From the NCBI GenBank assembly GCA_947172415.1, contig OX359199.1, forward strand, positions 4,862,001-4,926,000: DNA of 64,000 nt. The letters run 5' to 3'. This stretch comes from Chondrosia reniformis. Lineage: Eukaryota; Porifera; Demospongiae; Chondrillida; Chondrillidae. Under the pieces are notes generated by a model that was given only the letters and a program-made list of their open reading frames with translations, was not told the origin of the DNA and did no database searches. Shown here piece by piece: positions 26,901-37,800 of the stretch; the stretch's first letter is position 1; the number at the start of each line of letters is the position of its first letter. The position numbers and the translations under genes were made by a program.

Positions 26901-29471
26901 TAAGTCTGGCCTGTTTAAGTGCTTCAGCTACCCGATAGATGGAACTGAGCATTTGTGTCATCTCATGTTCAGCTTCTCGATACATAGTGGAACAGATAAA
27001 CACAGCTGGCTTTCGTTCGTCACCGTGTTTACGATACCAGTCAGGCCCACTCCATGGCTCTACCTGTGCTGAATATCTATTGAGCAGCAGAAATGAATCA
27101 AGAAAGACATTGTCATAATAGGGTGAAAGCAAAAATGATTTCTCCTTGGCAACACGATGTATGGGTGATTTCCAAATGTAAGTACCTAATATTATTAATG
27201 CTCCCAGTAGCAAGGAGAAGGGAACAACGGAAGTTGCATAGTAGGCCGTGTGATATGAAATAAAGTAGTCTGTTTCTCTGTAGAAGGGAAAAAGATTAGC
27301 TCCATCGATCTGCGCAATCCAGTACCATCCAACTGCTGCTGGAGTTGACAGGAGAAGTGGAAGGGTGAAGCCTAACTTTTGTACTGTGGCCAAAAGAGCC
27401 ACTAAAGACAGGAACATTGTTGCCAGGCTGCAGAGGACTTGAACAAGGAGAACAGCAAGGTCTTCAGATGTCCATCCTGAGAAACCAAGTGAGGGGTCAA
27501 CATCAATCCCAGCCAGTCTTGCAAAACCGTAAGCAATAAATGGGATTACAAGGAGCCTTACGAAAGCATAGATTAGACCTAAGTAGAGAAGTTCATGCAT
27601 TTTAGCTGAAACTCATTTATACAAGCAAATTAAAAATCTCAATTGTAGCTATATTCAAATTCAAATATATGAACATCAATTACAGATACAGTAGTCAGAT
27701 TCCACCATTAAAAGTCTAATACAAAAGGTCTTATTATGTAAAATTCATTAATATATATATAATATATATTTGTAATAATGTAAAACCAACCTCCTTTTCG
27801 ACTAGCAGGTAGACCACCATTTTGGATGTATTGATTATCTACCTCATCGTTTTTTTTACTGATGAAACGTTTATGGCGAAATATGCATTTCTGGACTGGT
27901 CGAGACCATGTAATGGAGAGTAGGATGACAGCAAATAACAAAACTACCATATAACTGATGGTTATGTGGCTTTCCTCATGCAACGGTATGTTAGGGAATT
28001 GTACAATGGCTAGTCCAGCAACAATAAGTCCAATTATCTGCAAGAGGGATCCTAACATACTGGCTGCTGGACTGTTAAAGATGTATTTCTCCATCTTCCA
28101 ATAAAAATGTGACAGATGCTGTCCTCTATTGAATCGATGATCTTTCCTGCAAAATCCCAAAATGTCATAAATTCCAGTAAACAGATATATTCCAGAAATG
28201 AGGAAGAGAAGTAATAATGGTTCAACTATAAGAGCACCAAATATCACAAAAGCACACAGCGCTGCAGATTCTAAGAAAGATACAAAGATTCCCTGCAACA
28301 AAGAGAATATAATATAGAGTATATATATATGAGCCTGAATGTAGTGCACTGTTCAGCTATTGTGTAGTCTATATATGAGGTGTGCATGAGGAAGCAGATA
28401 GAAATTAACCGTCGTTTTTTTTCAGAGAACCGATTGAAATAAAACGATCCTTTGAAATGCTTAGAAAGGTTTATATCTATACGTATGTACATTTATATAG
28501 GAGCCAATTAACGTGTAAATTATGCCGGAATGTGGAATCGTCTTCACAGTCGAAAAGGAAACCGTACGCACGCAGCCTAAATTTATCTGAACGTATAGCA
28601 AACGATAACATTTTGGCTCTTATAGTATCGATTTGAATTTTATAGTCTAAAATCTCCACATTATGTTAATTAACAGGTGGCTTACACAGATAGTTGCTCT
28701 CATGGAGGGCCAAGGATATGTTATTGAACTCTTCCCATTGATAGCTCCAAAAAGCATTCGAATCACTGTAGTCAGTTGACATGAAACAAGAATGATTACC
28801 AATTGGACAAATGATATACTACATTGAGCAGTCCTAGTAACATCCAACAATGTTTGGTCAGCTGGCGCAACTGAATCAGAACTAGGTTGTGATTTAGTTT
28901 GATTGGTTTCAATTGAAGCATTCTCTGGATCAGTTATATTTGTCATCATCATTGAAGTAGTAGTGTTAGTAGGGTTGGATGTGGATTGATTACTGCTCAG
29001 GATAGTTGGATACACTGCATGATGTAATCTTGCTGTTACTGCAATCAAGCACACTTTGCTCAAGGTGGCACTTGTGAGTATACCAAGAAACAGGATTAGC
29101 AGAGTAATGAATCTTACCAATTTGGCCATCGAGGACACCTTGGATGATTGCTTGTTTAGTATGACGTGATTATCTTGAGCATGGGTTACTTCTGGACCAG
29201 TTAGCCTTCCTTCAGTCAGGCTTGTTTCAGTAAGAGTTGCTAATTGGTCCTGAACTACTCCAGGTTGTAAATCATCCAATTCATGGTAGTTTGAGATGAC
29301 AGATTGCTCATCTACTAATTGACTGTTTATTCTTTCATCCTGGGTTGGCAAACTTATTCTTTTTGAATTTTTAAAGACACTTAATCTTTTCTTGCTGTTA
29401 GCAAAGACACTCTTCCTCCTATTTTTTTCTGATTTTTTATTCGACTTTGGGATAATGTCCATGATCATCAA
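23923..29471 (-). CDS. CHS: Chitin synthase with C-terminal SAM domains
   Basis: This is an integral membrane glycosyltransferase polymerising UDP-GlcNAc into chitin. Exon 1 (28686-29471) has a basic cytoplasmic tail, a membrane span, an N-glycosylation-rich loop and another span. Exon 2 (about 27792-28291) and exon 3 (25275-27605) carry further spans and the GT2 core: 'CSTMYREAEHEM', 'TTDADIHF', 'MGEDRWLCTLL' and the signature 'QRRRW', then a five-span cluster. Exons 4-7 encode two SAM domains ('DYIRNFEDYGYTHKEFIYGM' and 'ADFLVPLNLSQYLHLFEAEG'). Exon 8 (23923 to about 24320) ends in two more spans. Exons join in phase: the exon 1 donor is GTAAGC after 'RATIC', and exon 2 starts 'GIFVSFLES'. 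SAM-tailed chitin synthases are known from early animals. This copy looks complete and functional. Confidence 0.93.
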
Positions 29472-30395
29472 TCAGCCTAATCAGCTACAGTTTGAGTGTT
29501 CTTAGAAGAGGGTCACTTTATATGTGTATGAACATTCTTGAAATATTTCTGACATCATGCCAGGTGTATAAAATACATTCCAGTGTTATGCTGTTCACAC
29601 TCCCGTAGCTGCAATAAGTACATGCCAAGCCTGCAGCTATGTACATGTAACTCTGATTATTTGCTTGTTCTGTTAATCAGAAATTGCCACTAATTATTAA
29701 TAGTGTGAATGGAATAAATATACCATGCCTAATATAAATGCTTAAAGTGTATTGATTGCATTAATGCAGTGAATACTTGTTGAGTGGGTTGATTTTATCC
29801 TTGAGAAGCATTATAAATAGTATAAACTTCCTCATCATGAAAATGAAAGTAAACTTATGGACTTAAATAGTCATACCATGCATATTCGTGACTATACCAA
29901 TGTGTAGGTATGCCTCATGGAATGTGCATTCTTATATTATGCAATGAGGGCCAGGTTTTAATAAGTCAGGAGTACAAAAATCAAAATCAATTAGATATAA
30001 CTCAAGTATGATCTTTATGTATATACAAAGTCCCTGTGTTTTGTGTGGCTTCACTTTAATAGGCCAGCACTTGCAACCACAGGGTTACAGCTGCCAATGG
30101 CATATCTAAGTAGCTATGGGCTAAAGGTGCTCAAGTGCCCCCTGACCTATACTGGCAGCTAGTAGTAAGGCTTGCTAATAGCTTAAACTCAATGACAAGT
30201 AAAAATCTGACAGTACAGACTGATCCTCAGATATAGGCTACTGAGCAAATTAAATTACATATAATGGCACAGGACATACTGTATGTGTACCAAAACACTC
30301 AAACTTAACTTACATTATATACCACCTGTATGTAAACCAGTTAATAAAATGATTTATGTCATTTATGCATTGAAAGTTAATCATACATATATATA
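29472..30395. other. Spacer between chitin synthase and its duplicated exon
   Basis: This should hold the promoter of the downstream first exon. No gene, clear TATA box or repeat was recognised. It is AT-rich with scattered short ORFs on both strands. Confidence 0.4.
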
Positions 30396-30411
30396 AGGGT
30401 CGAAATGTCTG

Positions 30412-31538
30412 ACAGAAAGGAGCAGAACCAGGCAAAGTAGATTCATAAAAGCCATAGCAATAAGAATAGCAAGAGAAGCAAATATCAATTGACCCTTAAT
30501 TCTTCAGAGAACTGATTGGAAACGATTCTTTGAAATGCTAAGAATGGTATACAACTACATGCATTTATAAGAGCAAACACTTAATTTGTGTTAATTGTGT
30601 CAAAGTACGAAGCCGTTCTTTAGAGTTGTTAAAAGAAACAAAACGGTACGTACACTATAGAGTCTACAGTAAACCATATAAGCAAGCAAACGACAATTTT
30701 TAGTCTCCTATGCTCCTATGCTATATATATACGTATATAGTGAACTATTTATTACACAGTATATACATTACGTATATATGTTAATTATTAGGTGGCTTAC
30801 ACAGATAGCTGCTCTCATGGAGGGCCAGGGATATGTTATTGAACTCTTCCCATTGATAGCTCCAAAAAGCATTCGAATCACTGTAGTCAGTTGACATGAA
30901 ACAAGAATGATTACCAATTGGACAAATGATATACTACATTGAGCAGTCCTAGTAACATCCAACAATGTTTGTTCGGCTAGCGCAACTGAATCAGAACTAG
31001 GCTGTGATTTAGTTTGACTGGTTTCAATTGAAGCATTCTCTGGATCAGTTATATTTGTCATCATCATTGAAGTAGTAGTGTTAGTAGGGTTGGATGTGGA
31101 TTGATTACTGCTCAGGATAGTTGGATACACTGCATGATGCAATCTTGCTGTTACTGCAATCAAGCACACTTTGCTCAAGGTGGCACTTGTGAGTATACCA
31201 AGAAACAGGATTAGCAGAGTAATGAATCTCACCAATTTGGCCGTTGAGGACACCTTGGATAATTGCTTGTTTAGTATGAAGTGATCATCTTGAGCATGGG
31301 TTGCTTCTGAACCAGTTAGCCTTCCTTCAGCCAGGCTTGTTTCAGTGAGAGTTGCTGATTGGTCCTGAACTGCTAGATTATCCAATTCATAGTAGTTTGA
31401 GATGACAGTTTGTTCAACTTCAAAATTCCTTACACCTGGTAGGCTTTGTCTTCTTCCATTCTCATCTGCATAAATCTTCTTCTTTCTGAAAGCCAGGCTC
31501 TTTCTAAGCGACTTTCTTAATCTCTCCATTATTACCAA
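30412..31538 (-). pseudogene. Partial second chitin synthase: first exon plus scrap of last exon
   Basis: From 31538 to about 30826 the first chitin synthase exon is repeated. The membrane and glycosylated-loop part is nearly identical to the main gene, including the same GTAAGC donor after 'RAAIC'. The first 50 or so residues differ ('MVIMERLRKSLRKSLAFRK'). Downstream intron sequence (30475-30600) matches that at 28405-28515. Then 30412-30478 matches codons of the last exon (compare 'LIAMAVINLLWMVLLLS' with 'LIAMAFMNLLCLVLLLS'). All catalytic exons are missing. It is either a tandem gene copy gutted by deletion or an alternative first exon spliced to the main gene. Confidence 0.75.
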
Positions 31539-31729
31539 AGTGTCGTCGCCCCACGGTATTAGCTTTTATAATTTGTGGTATGCTTAGCACAGACAGATAA
31601 ACTTCTAGACTAATTGGCGCATATGTGTATTTCTTGAATTCCTATAAAATAAGCTCAATTGAAATAAATCGGTAGGTAAATGGCGTATCGTACAAAAGAA
31701 AACCATGCAAAAAGGGGAAAACAAACAAA

Positions 31730-31801
31730 CTCCCGTGCCGGGAATCGAACCCGGGCCGCGGCGGTGAGAGCGCCGAATCCTAGCCACTAGACCACACGGG
31801 A
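31730..31801 (-). tRNA. tRNA-Glu (anticodon CTC)
   Basis: A 72-nt tRNA with a perfect acceptor stem (TCCCGTG with CACGGGA, discriminator G), A box 'TGGTCTAGTGGCTAGGA', anticodon loop around CTC in 'GCGCTCTCACCGC', and B box 'GGGTTCGATTCCC'. It closely resembles animal tRNA-Glu(CTC). No intron is present. A T-rich run follows the 3' end, as expected for RNA polymerase III termination. It lies 58 bp upstream of, and divergent from, the ELP2 start codon. Confidence 0.96.
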
Positions 31802-31859
31802 ACTCGAATAAAGCTTCCTCCTAAGGATAATTTATACTTACCAGAGGTCTCTTCGAAAA

Positions 31860-34800
31860 ATGGAAATTGTTTGCGAGTACTGTAGTAATGCTTGTAATCG
31901 TACTCCGAAGAGCTTTAGATGGGCCCCAACCAAAGCTGAAGCAATATTTGGGGGCGGGAAATCTGTTTTTCTTGTAACTCTGCATGAAGAAGTAGCTCGT
32001 GTTTTGTATACCTTGCCTGGACATAGAGAAAGGGTCAATTGTGTATCGTATTTGAGGTTTAGAGGCAACGTTGCTGGTGTGTAGAATGCAATTTGTTATG
32101 TACGTAGATGTAATACTTGTACGTAACTCTTTTCACAGCTGAGGACTGCTCCAATAGCAACGAATTTATTTCTGGATCTGTTGACAACAGTATTATACTC
32201 TGGCAGCGCAAAGCTGACAGGGTACGTGCACTTTTTTAGTGATAATATATAACTATATAGCTGGCTGTATATGCATGAGCCCTCCGTACATGCATACATA
32301 TAGTTAACATGATATCCTGTAACTCAATATCTATTAAATACTCCATTTAAAGCTTAGAGCAGATGAACCTCCCCATCCTCTGTCAGATTAGAGTACTCTG
32401 GACATGACATTTTTATTTAGGCTATTCCTAAACTCATACTGATATCTCTTTAAGGGGTGGATGTATGCGAAAATGCTCTCCAAATATTTGATAAACAATC
32501 CTTTTTCCAACAGTTTAAGCAAAAGCAGATGTTGGAAGGTCATGTTGGTGCAGTAGTAGCTCTAGCTGCCTCCTACTTGCCACCAAGTGACAAGCCAGTA
32601 AGTGACATAGAAGACTGGACCGGACAACCCTCCATTATTGTTTCGGCATCATCTGACTCAACCATCAAAATTTGGGTCAGAGAAGTTCAAGATGGTGAGT
32701 GTCTTCATGCATTGTATGATGACTACACCCATTGTCTGTATGTCTCTACCTAATAAGGGCAAGGTTATCCTTGCTAGTGCGAGTGTTCAGTGGGTAATGT
32801 ATTAATATGTGTATTTTAGCATGCAAAGATTTGGACACTGTTGCTGTTTTCCATATATGTATGACACAGCCTAGGTATATTACACCAAGCCAGTGAAGTT
32901 AGATTCTTATCTCTGTGTGTGGTATTCTTATGATATTACAGATATCGGATTCACATACTTTACATACCTCATGCTGTTTTAGGTGAATTTAACATGGAAC
33001 AGTCACTTTCACTCAACCGTGGCTTTGTGATGGGACTAGATGTCTACTTTATGAAGAATAGCAAAAGTATAGTTATTTATCTTTGATATGGTACCAATAG
33101 CTTCCAAACCTTTTAAATGTCTAAAGATAAAATCACTGATGAAGACCCATGACAACATCAATAAGATGTATCCTGTACATGACTTAAAACAGTATGGCAC
33201 TCTACAGTTTTGGATGTTCTTTGCATGTTTTTCTTTGAACTTTCTCCACTGGGCCAGATACGTAGCTGGAATTTGGAATCTATTCTTCAACAATGACCTC
33301 TTCTAAATATGCTGAGTATTACTTTGGAAAAGTTATATGTTTTCTGCATAGGACCTATATTAGCTGCTGGTGGAGATGATTGCAGGGTTTCACTCTTTGA
33401 ATGGCAAGATGGTCAGGTACACTGGAATTCATCACATGACAAACACTGAGATACTATTAATTTTTGAACCTGTACTTGCAGTTGTTGAAATTGATGACCT
33501 TAACTGGACACGAAGATTGGATAAGGGATCTACAATTTGCATCTTTAAGTAAAAATAAATGTATTTTTGCCCAGTTATAAAGTATTTTCTTTGTTTTGTA
33601 AGCATTCCAGCATCAGCAGTTTCTATATTATGCACCAACACAAGTAGCTATGATTAGTAGTACGTATAATTATATCTAACAATGTGATGGTTTTATCAAA
33701 TTACCCTATAGCTAATTCATTACACAATAACAGTTGTAACCAATTGATAATTGCTGAGATTTATTTCTAGTACTGTTAAGTACATTAAAGTAAATTTATC
33801 AGGTGTGGTTCACATACGCATGATGTCTGTAGTTCCAGCAGTGTAGGAGTGATTGGGAGCCTCCAATTGCATTCTTAATTGCTTCAAGTTTCCTTGTATA
33901 ATTTCTGTTGTAGATAACGGGGATATCCTCTTGGCCAGTGCCTCTCAGGATACATACATCCGTCTGTGGAATATTACCACTTTACAGATTGATACTGAAA
34001 AGGAAGACTCCGAAGAAATACAATTAAAGAAAAAAAATTTTACTTTAAGTTGCCAAGGAGACAAAGTAAAGGAAAGGAAGTATACAGTTTCATTAGAGGC
34101 TGTTCTGATTGGCCATGAAGATTGGATCTACAGTGTAGATTGGTATCCACCTCTTATAAGAGGTGAATACCTGCCTCATATGTGTGACAATATTTTATGA
34201 ATAATCTGCAATACCTTTTTCCTACCCACTATGCTTATTTCATGGTAAAGGCCTATAGGAAACTAAACTTAGTGGAGCTTTGGATGAGGATATAAGAGAC
34301 TTCTCTTAATCAGTAATCCTGGAAGTCTTTTTGGAAGTTCTTCTTTGAATCTTCCTTAGATCCTTCTATTTGTACTGTAGCACTGCCTTTCTAGCTTGTG
34401 CAACTGTTTATATTTTAATAAGAATGTCTCACACCTCAAGCTAACAGTAGATTTTCAATATCCTATATGTGTAGATGGCATAGTTTACCAGCCTCAGCAA
34501 CTAATAAGTGCATCTATGGATAAAACTGTAATTGTATGGAGTTTAGACAAGGAGTCTGAAATGTGGATGGAACAGGTACTGATCAACCAACTAGTTTGCT
34601 TGACAACCTAATTACTGTAGCTCTTCTCTTTGCACAGGCTAGGGTTGGTGAGGTAGGAGGCAATACCCTAGGGTTATATGGTGGGGTCTACTCTAATGAT
34701 GGAGAAAGATTTGTTGCTCATGGTTACCAGGGTGCTTTCCATATTTGGAAGTTAGATCAGGTGAGTCAATATTAGCCATTCACTCAGCGAGTACAGAGTT

Positions 34801-37800
34801 AGTTTCAAAACCCAGACCTAGCTTATTTCCCATGTTTATGCCATCAGGGAAACACTTGTGTTTTCAGAACAGATATACAGCAAATGATGTCTGGGTGTAA
34901 GATTATTTACATTTCAATCAGGATTGGCCAGCCCACTTTAGAAACCTACAGCAAATAGGTTTTATCGTTTTTTAATTGTATAAATTCTTTTGCATCATAC
35001 CCCCATTTAGAATTTCAAATGAAAATGGGATCAGTATGAAGTTATATGTATTTTTATTTCTTTGAAAGGAAAACCAGAAGTGGTGCCCACAAGTAGCTCT
35101 AAGTGGCCATTTTGGGTCAGTTTTGGACCTGTCATGGGATCCTCTAGGACTCTTCTTCCTATCAGTGAGCTCTGATCAAACAACAAGGCTACATGCTCCA
35201 TGGAAACAAGAAGACAAAATGGTAGGTTGACAGAATGGTAGGTTGGTTAGCAGACAGAATGGTACATACAGGTTAATATATACAAAGTATAGGATCAACC
35301 TTATATACTGTAGGTACATGTGTACAATGCTGATGAAGACCTTAGGGTCAAAATGTTCAATTCTAAAGAATATTTCTGTTTCTATAGCTCAATAATCATC
35401 AACTAGTGTACTATATTTCCCTTCTTGTTGCTCCTCCGAAGGTCACATGGCATGAGATCAGTCGTCCTCAGGTGCATGGCTATAACATGCAATGTGTTGC
35501 CATGACTACAAGTTCTCAGTTTATATCAGGTGGCGATGAAAAGGTATGCTAAACAATTGACCTTTTGGTAAACAATATACATTACTTCCTATTTCTTTAA
35601 ATGTATTATTACAGGTTTTACGTGTGTTTGAGGCTCCGACTTTGTTTTTTGAAAGTATGAGGAGCATCTCAGGAATTGATCTTTCTCAGGTACACCTCTT
35701 TGACCTCACCTATGAGGTTACAAAACCTATTGGCTATTTGATATAGTGCTTTATAATATGTCTTATATCTTAACATACTTTCTCTTTACCATCTCATCTT
35801 ATTGTATTTTATATATATATGTACCTATACTGTACATACGTATGTACAGTATTATTTAAATATGTATCCATATATGTGTGTATATTTGTGTACTAATGTA
35901 CACTTATTATACATAAACATTGTATACAAAGTGTGGTAAACCTAATAGTGTATATATAGGATAAATAACCTATTACAATGACTGTGTATAATATTACAAT
36001 GTCGAGTAGACGTGTACTGCTGTATCTCTGGGTGCCAGCATTCCTGCTCTCGGATTATCCAATAAAGCAGTACTTTCAGGTATGTATTGTATCTGATAAG
36101 TAGAGAATGTTGAAGGCAGACAATCTTATCTCACGACACATGCTGATCATTACTTCTTTTTCAGAAGCTGTAATTCCAGAGCCAACTGAGGATCAAGGGC
36201 CTGTCAAGAACCTCTTCAGTGACCACCAGATTCCATACTTCATGCCAGTCAAACTAACAGGTGCAGTGTAGCTAGGGGCTCTCTTGTGTTGTATACATAT
36301 GTAGCTAGGGGCTCTCTTGTGTTGTATACATATGTAGCTAGGGGCTCTCTTGTGTTGTATACATATGTAGCTAGGGGCTCTCTTGTGTTGTATACATATG
36401 TAGCTAGGGGCTCTCTTGTGTTGTATACATATGTAGCTAGGGGCTCTCTTGTGTTGTATACATATGTAGCTAGGGGCTCTCTTGTGTTGTATACATATGT
36501 AGCTAGGGGCTCTCTTGCGTTGTTGTATACATATGTAGCTAGGGGCTCTCTTGTGTTGTATACATATGTAGCTAGGGGCTCTCTTGTGTTGTTGTATACA
36601 TATGTAGCTAGGGGCTCTCTTGTGTTGTTGTATACATATGTAGCTAGGGGCTCTCTTGTGTTGTATACATATGTAGCTAGGGGCTCTCTTGTGTTGTATA
36701 CATATGTAGCTAGGGGCTCTCTTGTGTTGTATACATATGTAGCTAGGGGCTCTCTTGTGTTGTATACATATGTAGCTAGGGGCTCTCTTGTGTTGTATAC
36801 ATATGTAGCTAGGGGCTCTCTTGTGTTGTATACATATGTAGCTAGGGGCTCTCTTGTGTTGTATACATATGTAGCTAGGGGCTCTCTTGTGTTGTATACA
36901 TATGTAGCTAGGGGCTCTCTTGCGTTGTTGTATACATATGTAGCTAGGGGCTCTCTTGTGTTGTATACATATGTAGCTAGGGGCTCTCTTGTGTTGTTGT
37001 ATACATATGTAGCTAGGGGCTCTCTTGTGTTGTTGTATACATATGTAGCTAGGGGCTCTCTTGTGTTGTATACATATGTAGCTAGGGGCTCTCTTGTGTT
37101 GTATACATATGTAGCTAGGGGCTCTCTTGTGTTGTATACATATGTAGCTAGGGGCTCTCTTGTGTTGTATACATATGTAGCTAGGGGCTCTCTTGTGTTG
37201 TATACATATGTAGCTAGGGGCTCTCTTGTGTTGTATACATATGTAGCTAGTACGTTAAGAGATCTATGTACGTACGTACTGTACTTGCAAAGTTATCAGT
37301 CTATGCTATATTTAATCAATAATAAAGTACCTGAATAATATGGAGCCACCTTTAAATCTACTAATATAGCTATGTTAATGTTCTGCAAACACTTGTAAAG
37401 TACTACTGTTTTGGGTTTACTTACAGCTGTAAGTCTCCAATAATGTGGATGAAAACTAGGTTGTGTAGCCACTTTGGAGGAGTATGTGTATTTGAAATAG
37501 TTTAGATACCAAAGAGCAGCTTGCTTCATAAATGTTTGTTCTGTATACTCACATATATGTGCCTAAACCCTTACTGTTACATAGCTCCTCCAGTGGAAGA
37601 GACACTTCTTCAAAACACACTTTGGCCTGAAGTTCAAAAGCTGTGAGTTTTTTGAAGAGGATGTTGCCATAGGACAGTGTTTGATTTTGTTAATTTTTGT
37701 AGGTATGGTCATGGGTTTGAGGTGTATTCGGTGGCTGCTAGTTCTGATGGTAAACTGATAGCCTCAGCTTGTAAAGCCTCCAAACCAGAGCATGCTTCCA

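Noticed and set aside
26024..27072. Several short plus-strand ORFs within chitin synthase
   Set aside because: They are shadows of the 2.3-kb chitin synthase exon on the opposite strand.
35325..35360. CTGATGAAGACCTTAGGGTC, hammerhead-like, with a related 'GGGTCGAAATGTC' near 30397
   Set aside because: A good GACC/GGUC hairpin follows the core, but GAAA is AAAA, one base is extra, and stem I was not found. It may be an old Penelope-type relic but is too weak to annotate.
36265..37253. CRISPR-like array
   Set aside because: The repeats abut with no unique spacers, and the host genome is eukaryotic.
36286..37338. 350-codon plus-strand ORF of [11 protein letters not shown] repeats
   Set aside because: It is an intronic 33/36-bp minisatellite between well-supported ELP2 exons 14 and 15; it would destroy the WD40 protein if retained.
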